Shown here piece by piece: positions 33,217 to 41,824 of a stretch of DNA of 64,000 nt. This stretch comes from Kribbella sp. ALI-6-A (GTDB lineage Bacteria; Actinomycetota; Actinomycetes; Propionibacteriales; Kribbellaceae): positions 186,001 through 250,000 of the forward strand of contig NZ_MTQN01000008.1 in NCBI RefSeq assembly GCF_001984195.1, given 5' to 3'. Made by a program: the position numbers and the translations under genes. Under the pieces are notes generated by a model that did not search any database, was not told the origin of the DNA, and saw nothing but the letters and a program-made list of their open reading frames with translations. Position 1 is the first letter of the stretch. The number at the start of each line of letters is the position of its first letter.

Positions 33217-34137
33217 TCAGTCCTCCCTCCGGCCGAGTCCGAGGAACCGGCCCTGTACGAGCGCGACCAGCGCGATCAGGAGCGTCAGTAGGACCGCGCC
33301 CGCGCTGCCGTGGCCGAAGTCCTGCCCCTGTCCGAGCGCCGCGTAGTACAGGTAGACCAGCGGCGGTCGCGCGTACGGCGGGTACTGCCCCGAGCTCGAC
33401 AGCAGGTTGTAGAACTCGTCGAAGGCCTGGAACGCGTTGATCAGCAGCAGCAACAGTACGGCGGTCGACGTGGCCCGCAACTGCGGCAGCGTGATGTACC
33501 GCAGCACCTTCCAGCCGGTCGCGCCGTCGATCGCGGCCGCCTCGTACAGCGACGGCGCGATCCGCTGCAGCCCGGCCAGGAACAGGATCATGTAGAACCC
33601 GGCCTGCAGCCACATCCGTGCCGACACGATCACCAGCCAGTACCAGGGCGGCTGCGTGACCGAGAGCCAGGCGATCGGCTCGACCCCGAACCACCCGAGC
33701 ACGGTGTTGGCCAGGCCGAACCGGACGCCGTTGAAGATCGACAGCTTCCAGATCAGCGACGCCACGACGTACGAGCAGGCGGTCGGCAGGAAGAACACCG
33801 AGCGGAAGAACGTCCGGGCGAACCGGGTCCGGTTGACCAGCAGGGCCAGACCGAGCGATGCGACGAACGTGGTCGGCACGATGAACAGCGCGAACACGAC
33901 GAAGGTGAGCAGGCTGGACCGGAACGCCGAGTCCCGCAGCATGTCCAGGTAGTTGGCCAGGCCGACGAAGTCGGTCGGCGTGACCGTGTTGCGGGCGTCG
34001 AAGAAGCTCAGCACCACCGACCAGACGATCGGCACGTAGACGAACACCAGCAGCCCGAGCACGAACGGGCCGACGAAGATCGCGAACCACAGGTTGCGGT
34101 CGTAGCGGCCCCGCAGCCGCGCGACGAGGGCCGGCAT
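33217..34137 (-). CDS. Sugar ABC transporter permease (MalF type)
   Basis: 306 residues: a basic N-terminus, then six helices. The EAA motif is SLYEAAAIDGATGWKVLRYITLPQL. ATG 34137 overlaps the binding-protein stop by one base (TGATG). Second importer subunit of CUT1 type. Confidence 0.92.
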   Translation of the reverse strand: MPALVARLRGRYDRNLWFAIFVGPFVLGLLVFVYVPIVWSVVLSFFDARNTVTPTDFVGLANYLDMLRDSAFRSSLLTFVVFALFIVPTTFVASLGLALLVNRTRFARTFFRSVFFLPTACSYVVASLIWKLSIFNGVRFGLANTVLGWFGVEPIAWLSVTQPPWYWLVIVSARMWLQAGFYMILFLAGLQRIAPSLYEAAAIDGATGWKVLRYITLPQLRATSTAVLLLLLINAFQAFDEFYNLLSSSGQYPPYARPPLVYLYYAALGQGQDFGHGSAGAVLLTLLIALVALVQGRFLGLGRRED

Positions 34138-35432
34138 CAGCCGGCGATGCGCTGGAGCTCAGCCTCCACGACCGCCTTGACCGCCTTGATCTCGGTGGCC
34201 GGGTCGCTGCCGTTCTTGATGATCCGGCTCAGCGCGTCGGAGTACGCCGTACCGGACTTGGGGGTCCACAGCAACGGAGTCTGGGCACGGCCGTTCTCGT
34301 TGACGAACTTCACCGCGTCGGCGGCCGGTCCGGCCTTCAGTTTGTCCGCCTTCGCGGCCAGGCTCTTGCGGGCCGGGATGTGGAAGCCGTAGCTCTGCGC
34401 CCAGTCCAGCTGCTTGTCGGTCTGGTCGACCCACATCCACTGGACGAACTTCTTCGCCGCGTCGACGTTCTTCGACTTCGTGCTGACCGAGGCGCCGTAC
34501 GCGCCGACCGGGACGCTCGGCGCGCCGGTCGAGGCGTTGAGCTTCGGCCAGGGCAGGACGCCGAAGTCGTCCGGCAGGGCCTTCTGGAGCTGGGGGAACG
34601 TCCACAGACCGGTGAACTGCATCGCGGTCAGTCCCTGGGTGAACGCCGACGGGTCGGACCAGTCGGTCGGTGCCCCGAGCAACAACGACTGCGAGGTGAA
34701 CAGCTCGCGCAGCTTGCGTAGCGACTCGGCCGCGGCCGGGTCGTCGAAGCCGAACCGCCCGTCCTCGGTCAAATAGTCGAGGCCGGCCGACCACAGCGCC
34801 GGGCCGCCGAGGATGCCGACGCCGCCGTCGTTGCCGACGAACAGGCCCTTCACCTTGTCGGTGGTCAGCTTCTTCGCCGCCGCGATCAGCTCGTCGACGG
34901 TGGTCGGCGGCTGGACGCCGGCCTGCTGCAGCAGGCTCTTGCGGTAGACCAGCAGTTGCATGTCGGTGGCCTGCGGGATCGCGTAGAGCTTGCCCTGGTA
35001 GGTCACCCGGGCGAGCAGCGACGGGGTGAAGTCGTTCTTCGCGTCGCCGAGCAGGTCGGTCAGATCGGCAACCTGGCCGCCCTTGATCATGTCGATGGTC
35101 GGGCCGTTGCCGTACTCGAACACGTCTGGCCCGCCGTCGGTGAGCAGCGCGGCTGCCGTCTTCTTGTCGTAGTCGCCGGGGGACCACTGGACCGTGACGG
35201 TCGCGTCCGGGTACTCCTTGGCGTAACGTTGGACGGCCTGCTGGGTGCCTGCCTCGCCGTACTGGTGGTACCACTGCGACAGGGCCGGTTTACCGCCTCC
35301 GCTGCTCTCGCCGCCGCCACCACCGCCGTCCGAGCGACCCGTGTTCGATCCGCAACCGGCCACCGCCAGCGCGGCGATCCCGCCACCCAGGGCGAGGAAG
35401 CTCCTGCGGTTGAACCCGTCTGCACCCGGCAT
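34137..35432 (-). CDS. Sugar ABC transporter substrate-binding lipoprotein
   Basis: 431 residues from ATG 35432, with GGAGGT 7 bases upstream. Twin-Arg-like FNRRSFLALGGGIAALAVAGC: Tat motif plus lipobox AVAGC, then a Gly/Ser linker. CUT1 binding-protein features: SQWYHQYGEAGTQQAVQRYAKEYPD, YGNGPTIDMI, FTGLWTFPQLQ. Captures a sugar outside the cell for the two permeases downstream. Its promoter region is shared divergently with the MFS leader at 35541. Confidence 0.93.
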   Translation of the reverse strand: MPGADGFNRRSFLALGGGIAALAVAGCGSNTGRSDGGGGGGESSGGGKPALSQWYHQYGEAGTQQAVQRYAKEYPDATVTVQWSPGDYDKKTAAALLTDGGPDVFEYGNGPTIDMIKGGQVADLTDLLGDAKNDFTPSLLARVTYQGKLYAIPQATDMQLLVYRKSLLQQAGVQPPTTVDELIAAAKKLTTDKVKGLFVGNDGGVGILGGPALWSAGLDYLTEDGRFGFDDPAAAESLRKLRELFTSQSLLLGAPTDWSDPSAFTQGLTAMQFTGLWTFPQLQKALPDDFGVLPWPKLNASTGAPSVPVGAYGASVSTKSKNVDAAKKFVQWMWVDQTDKQLDWAQSYGFHIPARKSLAAKADKLKAGPAADAVKFVNENGRAQTPLLWTPKSGTAYSDALSRIIKNGSDPATEIKAVKAVVEAELQRIAG

Positions 35433-35518
35433 TCGACGTACCTCCACGATTCCCGGCGCGGTCCCACAGCCCGCGCACCTGGTCCGACCCTACGACCGGC
35501 CGGGTCTCCCGGTGCGCC

Positions 35519-35535
35519 TTTTCACCCGCTGAAAA
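35519..35535. promoter_or_regulatory. Candidate operator in divergent spacer
   Basis: TTTTCA-CCCGC-TGAAAA, perfect 6-base arms, within a wider dyad GGTGCGC (35511) / GCGCACC (35543). It lies directly upstream of the MFS leader promoter and upstream of the sugar-binding-protein gene. Confidence 0.5.
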
Positions 35536-35540
35536 AGCAG

Positions 35541-35568
35541 TTGCGCACCGGCTCGTGCGGGATAAGGT
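35541..35568 (+). promoter_or_regulatory. Sigma-70-like promoter for leader and MFS gene
   Basis: TTGCGC (35541-35546), 16-base spacer, TAAGGT (35563-35568). The expected start is 7-8 bases later, on the ATG of the mini-ORF at 35576. Confidence 0.65.
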
Positions 35569-35575
35569 GTGCGCC

Positions 35576-35596
35576 ATGTCCCGCATGCCGCACTAG
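35576..35596 (+). CDS. Leaderless six-codon mini-ORF (MSRMPH)
   Basis: ATG at 35576 lies 7 bases after the -10 box, so it would be at the mRNA 5' end and be translated without a leader. It encodes MSRMPH then TAG, followed by two hairpins and, 77 bases on, the MFS gene. Position suggests a leader peptide that senses translation; no direct evidence. Confidence 0.5.
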   Translation: MSRMPH

Positions 35597-35599
35597 AGC

Positions 35600-35652
35600 G
35601 GGCTCGCTGTCGCTGAGCCCATTTGCCGTCCCCTGCCTCGTCGAGGCCGGGG
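35600..35652 (+). promoter_or_regulatory. Two hairpins in the MFS leader, attenuator-like
   Basis: Hairpin 1: GGGCTC/GAGCCC (35600-35620). Hairpin 2: CCCC-T-GCCTC / GAGGC-C-GGGG (35630-35652). The second ends 6 bases before the AGGAG (35659) of the MFS gene and could block transcription or ribosome access. Confidence 0.5.
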
Positions 35653-35672
35653 CTCTCTAGGAGCGCCTTCTC

Positions 35673-36845
35673 ATGTCCAGCACCACGCGTGCTGGGAGCT
35701 ACCGTGCCGTCCTCCTGCTGCCCTCCGCGCTGCGCACTTTCGCGCCCGCGCTGGCCGGTCGGCTGGCCTACGGTCTGCTCCCGCTGTCCACTTTGTTCAC
35801 CGTCCACCGCGCGACCGGCTCGTTCGGCGTCGCCGGAGCCGCTGTCGCCGGCTTCGGGCTGGCGTCGTTGTCGATGCCCTACAAAGCCCGTCTGGTCGAC
35901 CGCTACAGCCAGCGCCGAGTCCTCCCATCGCTGGCCCTCGTCTGCGCATTGGGGCTCGTCGCAACCACCTTCCTGAGTACGCCGGCCCTGCTGGTCGCAT
36001 TCGTCGCTGTGACCGGTCTCTTCGCGCCACCACTCGGACCGTCGATGCGCTCGAACTGGCGCCTGATCACCGAGGACACCGACCTCAAGGAACGCGCTTA
36101 CGCCCTGGACGCGATCTGCGAGGAGTCCCTTTACCTGTGCGGTCCCTTGCTGGCCGGTCTGCTGATCAGTCTCTGGTCAGCACCCGCAGCACTGATCTGT
36201 ACGGCGGTGCTGCTTGCCTGCGGCACCTTCCTGATGGTCACCGCCCCACTGACCCGACGGACCACCCCGCCGAGTCCCGCCCGGCATCCGCTTGGGCCGC
36301 TGACGAACGGTGGGCTGCGCCGGATCCTCGTCGTCATCCTGGTCACGGCGGCCGGCGTCAGTACGGCGTACCTGTGCGTGGCGGGTGTCGCGCAAGCGGA
36401 GGGACGTCCGGGCGCTGCCGGTTTCGTCGAGGCGGGGATCGGGCTCGGCAGCGTCGTCGGCGGTCTGCTGTGGGGACGCCGGAAGCACACCCGGTCGCAC
36501 GAGGCACACCTGGCCGGGCTGATCGGCGTACTGGCGGCTGGGCTGCTGCTGGCTTCGCTGGCGACGCACCTGGTCGTCCTGGGAGTCGTAATGGGCCTGG
36601 CAGGTGTCGCGGTCGCGCCGCTGTTCGTGGTGTCGTACCTGGCTGCCGACGACCTCACTCCGCCCGACCAGCGCACTGAGGCGAGCACCTGGATCAACAC
36701 CGCCAACAACCTCGGCAGTGCCGCCGGAGCGTCACTGACCGGGCTGCTGATCGACCGCGCCGGGCCGGCGTACGGGTTCCTCGCCGGTGGCGTGCTGCTG
36801 GTGCTGGTGTCGGCGGCGGTGCTGCTGGGCCGTCGGACCGAGTGA
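35673..36845 (+). CDS. Major facilitator superfamily transporter
   Basis: 390 residues with about 12 hydrophobic helices. ALAGRLAYGLLPLSTLFTVHRATGSFGVAGAAV is helix 1-2; MPYKARLVDRYSQRRVLPSLALV is a motif A variant; PSMRSNWRLIT a conserved cytoplasmic segment of this exporter subgroup. ATG 35673 has AGGAG 9 bases upstream. Preceded by a mini-ORF and hairpins. Substrate unknown. The end converges on the PfkB gene with only 3 bases between. Confidence 0.88.
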   Translation: MSSTTRAGSYRAVLLLPSALRTFAPALAGRLAYGLLPLSTLFTVHRATGSFGVAGAAVAGFGLASLSMPYKARLVDRYSQRRVLPSLALVCALGLVATTFLSTPALLVAFVAVTGLFAPPLGPSMRSNWRLITEDTDLKERAYALDAICEESLYLCGPLLAGLLISLWSAPAALICTAVLLACGTFLMVTAPLTRRTTPPSPARHPLGPLTNGGLRRILVVILVTAAGVSTAYLCVAGVAQAEGRPGAAGFVEAGIGLGSVVGGLLWGRRKHTRSHEAHLAGLIGVLAAGLLLASLATHLVVLGVVMGLAGVAVAPLFVVSYLAADDLTPPDQRTEASTWINTANNLGSAAGASLTGLLIDRAGPAYGFLAGGVLLVLVSAAVLLGRRTE

Positions 36846-36848
36846 GGG

Positions 36849-37895
36849 TCAGGCGTCCGAGAGCCGGGCGATGGTCGCGCCGGCGCGGCGGACGATCGGG
36901 ACCGGCCCTTCGGGCAGGACGTCGCCGATGAAGGTGTAGTGGCGCAGGATGTCGGGGTCGACGCCCCCGGGGCGGTGCCGGCTGTGGTCGCGGACCCAGT
37001 CGATGATGTCGCCCCAGCCCGGCGCGGCCAGCGACCCGCCGAAGTGCTGGACGGACAGCCCGGCGCACAGGTTGCCGAAGGCGAGGCGGTGGGCGAGCGG
37101 CCAGCCGCGCAGCGTGCCGAGCACGAGCGAGGCGAGGAACACGTCACCCGCGCCGGTCGGGTCGTACGAGCGGACCGGCAGCGCGGGGATGTGCTCCTCC
37201 TCGCCGGTCGCGGAGTCGATCGCCAGCACGCCGTCGGAGCCGTTCGTCACGACGGCCAGCGGGACCCGCTCGGCCAGCTTGTGCAGCGCGGCCTTCGGCG
37301 TGTCGGTCCGGGTGTAGGCCATCGCCTCGCCGGCGTTCGGGGTGAAGGCGTGGAAGCCCTCCAGGACGTCGAGCACCGCCGGCGACCAGGTGTCGGTCGG
37401 ATCCCAGCCGACGTCGCCGAACAGCAGCGCGCCGGACTCCCGGGCCTCGGTGGTCCAGCTGGGCAACTCCTCGGCGACCGGCACGATCGCCGAGCGGGTC
37501 TTCAGGCCGGGGCCGACCAGCTTGCTCGGGTCGCCCGGGGCCTCGTGGGCGTGGGTGACCATCGCCCGGTCCCGGTCGATCGACATCGAGACGGTGACGG
37601 GGGAGTGCCAGTGACCGATCCGCCGCGAGTGCGACAGGTCGACCTTCTCCTGGTCGGCCAGCGTGCGCCAGCAGAAGTCGGCGTACACGTCGTCGCCGAA
37701 GACCGCGGCCAGGCCGCTGCGCAGGCCGAGCCGGCTGGCGGCGATGGCGAAGTTCGCCACCCCGCCCGGGCACGAGCCCATGCCCTCGGCGAAGATCTCG
37801 GTCCCGGTGGTCGGGGCCGATTCCAGTCCGGTGAGCACGATGTCCAGGAACACGGTGCCCTGCACGAACACGTCGTAGCAGTCCGGGTCGTCCAC
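36849..37895 (-). CDS. PfkB-family carbohydrate kinase
   Basis: 348 residues from GTG 37895, with AAGGA 7 bases upstream. Near the N-terminus GGVANFAIAASRLGLRSGLAAVFGDDVYADF is PfkB signature 1; YDPTGAGDVFLASLVLGTLRG is signature 2 with the catalytic Asp. FTPNAGEAMAYT is also typical. It phosphorylates a sugar or nucleoside; the natural substrate is not clear. No sugar transporter is directly adjacent, although the CUT1 importer lies nearby. Confidence 0.9.
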   Translation of the reverse strand: MDDPDCYDVFVQGTVFLDIVLTGLESAPTTGTEIFAEGMGSCPGGVANFAIAASRLGLRSGLAAVFGDDVYADFCWRTLADQEKVDLSHSRRIGHWHSPVTVSMSIDRDRAMVTHAHEAPGDPSKLVGPGLKTRSAIVPVAEELPSWTTEARESGALLFGDVGWDPTDTWSPAVLDVLEGFHAFTPNAGEAMAYTRTDTPKAALHKLAERVPLAVVTNGSDGVLAIDSATGEEEHIPALPVRSYDPTGAGDVFLASLVLGTLRGWPLAHRLAFGNLCAGLSVQHFGGSLAAPGWGDIIDWVRDHSRHRPGGVDPDILRHYTFIGDVLPEGPVPIVRRAGATIARLSDA

Positions 37896-37979
37896 GTGAC
37901 GTCCTTGTCGGTGGTGAGTGGTTTGCTGTCCTTCGTAACATCATCGACCGGTCATCACCAGGGATTTGGGAGGACGTCC

Positions 37980-38003
37980 GTGACAGCGCAGGTGTGTCCG
38001 TGA
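37980..38003 (+). CDS. Seven-codon mini-ORF (MTAQVCP) overlapping next gene
   Basis: GTG 37980 has a strong GGGAGG 6 bases upstream, the best ribosome site in this spacer, but its frame stops after seven codons; the stop overlaps GTG 38000 (GTGA). It may deliver ribosomes to the membrane-protein gene by coupling. A Cys codon is present. Confidence 0.4.
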   Translation: MTAQVCP

Positions 38004-38410
38004 TTCCGACCTGGATCTCCGTGGTCGGCGTGGTGATGACCGTGCTGAGCCCGCTGCTGGCGCTCGGCGGGGTCGCGCTGGGCGCCTATCTGACCCGCAA
38101 GTCCGACCGCGAGCTCGACACCTGGCGGCACCGCGAGGAGACGATGCGGATGGTCCGCTGGGCCGTCGAGCAGATCCTCGAGGACGACGACGTCGGCACC
38201 GACGCCGGAGTGGTCACGCTGCGTTCACTGATGCGCTCCGAGCTGTTGCAGCCCGAGGACTACGAGCTGGTCGCCGCGCTGACCGCGGCGGTGGCCATCG
38301 ACCGGGTCGGCGAGGCGACGTACGCTGAACTGGAGGACGCCGACACCGAGGTCGTCACGGAGGCCGGTCCCGAGGAGGGAAGTCGTCGATGGCTGAGAAG
38401 AAGACCGTGA
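38000..38410 (+). CDS. Small membrane protein of unknown function
   Basis: 136 residues from GTG 38000 (GTG 37994 also possible). One N-terminal helix (IPTWISVVGVVMTVLSPLLALGGVALGAYLTR) and then a charged cytoplasmic domain with DRELDTWRHREETMRMVRWAVEQILE and ELLQPEDYELVAALTAAVA. No known motif. Neither start has its own Shine-Dalgarno; coupling to the mini-ORF is likely. The last 22 bases overlap the next small gene. Confidence 0.7.
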   Translation: MIPTWISVVGVVMTVLSPLLALGGVALGAYLTRKSDRELDTWRHREETMRMVRWAVEQILEDDDVGTDAGVVTLRSLMRSELLQPEDYELVAALTAAVAIDRVGEATYAELEDADTEVVTEAGPEEGSRRWLRRRP

Positions 38411-38553
38411 AGGTGCCGCGGCAGGCGGTCGAGCTGGCCCGGCTGCACGTCGAGGCGGCCCGCCGCGCCGGGCGCAAGCCCGAGCCCGGTCTCGCCCGGA
38501 TTGCGGACGCCCGTCCGGAGAACGGCGGCTCGACGGCGCCCGCGCCCGCCTGA
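38389..38553 (+). CDS. Small basic protein of unknown function
   Basis: 54 residues: MAEKKTVKVPRQAVELARLH followed by VEAARRAGRKPEPGLARIAD and an Ala/Pro-rich tail. GAGGAGGGA lies 8 bases upstream of ATG 38389, strong support for translation. It overlaps the preceding gene by 22 bases in another frame. Composition is basic in the first two thirds; a regulatory or nucleic-acid role is possible but not shown. Confidence 0.7.
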   Translation: MAEKKTVKVPRQAVELARLHVEAARRAGRKPEPGLARIADARPENGGSTAPAPA

Positions 38554-38694
38554 GGGCCGGTTGTGGGCGGCACGCCTGACCGGAACACCCGGCCGAAGCA
38601 CCTACACTGATCGACGGCCGCTCCCGGTGGCGTACGGTGCTGTGGTGGTTACCGCTACGTCGCTCCCTGTTCCCGACCACGGCCGGAATGTCCC

Positions 38695-39384
38695 GTGATC
38701 CGCTTCGAGAATGTTTCCAAGACGTACGAGGGTCAGTCCAAGGCTGCCCTGCTGAACGTGAACGTCGAGATCGAGAAGGGCGAGTTCGTCTTCCTGGTCG
38801 GCACCTCCGGGTCCGGCAAGTCGACGTTCCTTCGTCTCGTGCTGCGTGAGCACCGGACCTCCAAGGGTCACATCATGGTGGCCGGCAAGGACCTGAACCG
38901 GCTGGCCAGCTGGCGGATCCCGCAGATGCGCCGCCAGATCGGCACGGTCTTCCAGGACTTCCGGCTGCTGCCGAACAAGACCGTGGCGGAGAACGTCGCG
39001 TTCGCCCTGCAGGTGATCGGCAAGCCCCGCTCGCACATCCGCAAGACGGTGCCGGAGGTGCTCGAGCTGGTCGGCCTGGACGGCAAGGAGGACCGGCTGC
39101 CCGACGAGCTGTCCGGTGGTGAGCAGCAGCGGGTCGCGATCGCGCGCGCGTTCGTGAACCGGCCGATGATCCTGATCGCCGACGAGCCGACCGGAAACCT
39201 CGACCCCGGCACGTCGGTGGGCATCATGAAGCTGCTGGACCGGATCAACCGGACCGGGACGACCGTGGTGATGGCGACCCACGACGTCTCGATCGTCGAC
39301 CAGATGCGCAAGCGCGTGATCGAGCTGGAGAACGGCCATGTCGTCCGCGACGAGTCGCGCGGCGTCTACGGCTACCAGCACTGA
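38695..39384 (+). CDS. ftsE: Cell division ATP-binding protein FtsE
   Basis: 229 residues. Walker [11 protein letters not shown]-loop [23 protein letters not shown], signature LSGGEQQR, Walker [15 protein letters not shown]-switch MATHD. With FtsX it forms an ABC-type complex at the division site that activates peptidoglycan hydrolases. GTG 38695. Followed by ftsX after 19 bases. Confidence 0.97.
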   Translation: MIRFENVSKTYEGQSKAALLNVNVEIEKGEFVFLVGTSGSGKSTFLRLVLREHRTSKGHIMVAGKDLNRLASWRIPQMRRQIGTVFQDFRLLPNKTVAENVAFALQVIGKPRSHIRKTVPEVLELVGLDGKEDRLPDELSGGEQQRVAIARAFVNRPMILIADEPTGNLDPGTSVGIMKLLDRINRTGTTVVMATHDVSIVDQMRKRVIELENGHVVRDESRGVYGYQH

Positions 39385-39403
39385 GACCAGGGACTACTGA
39401 CTG

Positions 39404-40315
39404 ATGCGCTTGAACTACATTCTCTCCGACCTCGGTATCGGCCTGAAGCGGAACCTGTCGATGACGATCGCGGTCGTCGTCACCATCTGGGTCTCGCTGT
39501 CGCTGTTCGGCAGCGCGCTGCTCGCCCGCGAGCAGGTCGACCTGATGAAGGGCAACTGGTACGACAAGATCCAGATCTCGATCTTCCTCTGCACCAAGGA
39601 CTCCGGCGGCCGCGGCTGCTCGGGCGCCGAGGTGACCACGGAGCAGAAGAACCGGATCAAGCAGGTGATCGAGTCCAGTCCCGACACCGCGCCCGACGGC
39701 GTGTTCGGTGAGACGAAGAAGGAAGCCTTCGAGCAGTTCAAGAAGCTCTACAAGGACTCGCCGATCGTCAGCACGGTCACCGAGGACCAGATGCAGGAGT
39801 CGTTCCGGGTCAAGCTCAAGGACCCGCAGCGCTATCAGAACCTGGTCAGCGCCGTGGCCGGGCTGCCCGGCGTCGACACCGTGCAGGATCTGAGACAGTA
39901 TCTCGATCCACTCTTCAAGGCGCTGAACGGATTGCAAGTCGGCGCGCTGGTGGCCGCCGCACTGCTGCTGGTCGCCGCGCTGATGCAGATCTCCAACACG
40001 ATCCGGCTGGCCGCCTACGCCCGCCGGCGAGAGATAGGCATCATGCGCCTGGTGGGCGCCTCGAACTTCTACATCCAGCTACCGTTCCTGCTGGAAGCGG
40101 TGCTGGCGGCCCTGATCGGCGCGGTCCTTGCCTGCGGCACCTTGTGGATCGGCGTGTACTTCGTGGTCATGCAGCGCGCGCAGGAGACGTTCCGGGTCTG
40201 GCAGTGGGTCGGCGCGGCCGAGACCTTCCAGGCCACACTGATCATGGTGGTGGTCGGACTGATCCTCGCGGTGGTCCCGACATTCCTGACGACGCGGAAA
40301 TACCTCAAAGTCTGA
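39404..40315 (+). CDS. ftsX: Cell division protein FtsX
   Basis: 303 residues. N-terminal helix after RLNYILSDLGIGLKRNLSM, then a large extracytoplasmic domain (about 45-170) with two cysteines (FLCTKDSGGRGCSGAEV), then three helices around the FtsX motif RLAAYARRREIGIMRLVGASNFYIQLPFLLEAV. It couples FtsE ATP hydrolysis to cell-wall hydrolases outside; the next gene encodes a candidate partner. ATG 39404. Confidence 0.96.
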   Translation: MRLNYILSDLGIGLKRNLSMTIAVVVTIWVSLSLFGSALLAREQVDLMKGNWYDKIQISIFLCTKDSGGRGCSGAEVTTEQKNRIKQVIESSPDTAPDGVFGETKKEAFEQFKKLYKDSPIVSTVTEDQMQESFRVKLKDPQRYQNLVSAVAGLPGVDTVQDLRQYLDPLFKALNGLQVGALVAAALLLVAALMQISNTIRLAAYARRREIGIMRLVGASNFYIQLPFLLEAVLAALIGAVLACGTLWIGVYFVVMQRAQETFRVWQWVGAAETFQATLIMVVVGLILAVVPTFLTTRKYLKV

Positions 40316-40372
40316 CCCGGGTGACTTATCGTGCAGTAGCACGACAACTCAACCCAGAGCAAGGGGTCGACT

Positions 40373-41803
40373 GTGGTCCCGCACTTCCCCGGTGCGTTCC
40401 CGCGTGAGCGGGGACGCATCAAGCGAGACGACAGCATCGGCGCCACCGCCACACCGGACGGACGGTCACGCACGCGACCGCCCGCCCGGCAGACGATTGT
40501 CGCCGCTTGCTGCGTTGTCCTGTCCATGACCGCCGGAGCACTGGCGGTGGTTCCGTCTGCGAGCGCGGACCCACCCGATCCGAACGCGCAGAAGAAGCAG
40601 CTCGACAGCCAGATCAACCAGTCCAAGGCCGATCTGCACGAGTCCTACGACCAGCTGTCGAAATCTGTTGCCGCCTACAACCAGGCGGAGGCGCAGTACA
40701 AGGCCGTCCAGGCCCGGTACGCCGCCGCGCAGGGCAAGCTGGCTTCCGCGAAGGCCGCCGACGTGGTGGCCGCGGGCAAGCTCAAGGCGGCCGAGCAGGC
40801 GCTGGCGACCGCCCGGGCGAACGTTGCCCAGGGCCAGAAAGAGATCGCCGCGAAGAAGGCGCTGGCCGGTCGCGCGGTGCGTTCGGCGTACCAGCAGCAG
40901 AACCCGTTGGTCGGGCTGTCGATCGTGCTGCGTGGCGCGTCGCCGGCCGATCTGGCCAGCGGGATGCAGGTGCAGCGCAACGTCTTCGGGATCACCGGCA
41001 ACGCGATCACGAACCTGAACAACGCGCAGGCGCAGCTGGCCAACAAGCAGGCCAAGCTCGCCGAGGCGGAACGGATCGTCGCGGCCCAGCGGGCCGAGGC
41101 GGCGCGGACCGTGCAGGAGGTCACCCGGCTCACCCAGCAGGTCGCTGCCGACAAGGCCGCGGCCGCCGCGGTGACGGCGACCCGGCTGGTGGCGCAGCAG
41201 GCGGCCGAGAAGGACAAGAACTCCGAGCTGGCGCACTACCAGTCGCTGGTCGCCGAGCGGTCGCGGGTCGAGCAGATCCTGATCGCGCGGGCGCGGGCCG
41301 AGAAGGCCGCGGCCGCCCGGCGCAAGGCCGCCGCCGAGGCCGCCGAGCGGGCGAAGGCGAAGAAGGAGCACCGGCCGCCGAAGCAGGTGCCGGATCCGCC
41401 GGACAACGACGGCGGGCTGAGCTACCCGATCAACACCTACATCACCTCGCCGTACGGGATGCGGTTCCACCCGATCCTGCACTACTGGAAGCTGCACGAC
41501 GGCACGGACTTCGGCGCCGGCTGCGGTACGCCGATCCACGCGGCGGCCAGCGGCGTGGTCACGGACCGTTACTACAACGGCGGCTACGGGAACCGGATCT
41601 TCATCTCGCACGGCGTGATCGACGGCGACTCGGTGACCACGGTCTACAACCACCTGTCCCGCTACAAGGCCCGGGTCGGCCAGCGCGTGAAGAAGGGCCA
41701 GGTGATCGGGTACGTCGGCACCACCGGCTACTCGACCGGCTGCCACCTGCACTTCATGGTCTACGAGGACGGCCGCGTGGTTAACCCGATGAAGTGGTTG
41801 TGA
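40373..41803 (+). CDS. Secreted coiled-coil LytM (M23) endopeptidase, FtsX-partner candidate
   Basis: 476 residues from GTG 40373 (AAGGGG 7 bases upstream). A polar head of about 38 residues precedes a signal helix (TIVAACCVVLSMTAGALAVVP, ending SASA). Residues about 66-330 are a long Ala/Gln/Lys coiled coil in two parts. Residues about 345-476 are an M23 domain: zinc ligands in HDGTDFGAGCG (H, D) and HLHF (H), with GYGNRIFISHG between. The plan matches EnvC/RipC-type proteins controlled by FtsEX. It sits 57 bases after ftsX, with a short TCGTGC/GCACGA hairpin at 40328-40343 between. Confidence 0.92.
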   Translation: MVPHFPGAFPRERGRIKRDDSIGATATPDGRSRTRPPARQTIVAACCVVLSMTAGALAVVPSASADPPDPNAQKKQLDSQINQSKADLHESYDQLSKSVAAYNQAEAQYKAVQARYAAAQGKLASAKAADVVAAGKLKAAEQALATARANVAQGQKEIAAKKALAGRAVRSAYQQQNPLVGLSIVLRGASPADLASGMQVQRNVFGITGNAITNLNNAQAQLANKQAKLAEAERIVAAQRAEAARTVQEVTRLTQQVAADKAAAAAVTATRLVAQQAAEKDKNSELAHYQSLVAERSRVEQILIARARAEKAAAARRKAAAEAAERAKAKKEHRPPKQVPDPPDNDGGLSYPINTYITSPYGMRFHPILHYWKLHDGTDFGAGCGTPIHAAASGVVTDRYYNGGYGNRIFISHGVIDGDSVTTVYNHLSRYKARVGQRVKKGQVIGYVGTTGYSTGCHLHFMVYEDGRVVNPMKWL

Positions 41804-41824
41804 GTCGTCTGGGATACTGGCCGG

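Noticed and set aside
41159..41360. Ala/Lys-rich low-complexity region as a separate repeat element
   Set aside because: It encodes the coiled coil of the LytM protein and needs no other explanation.
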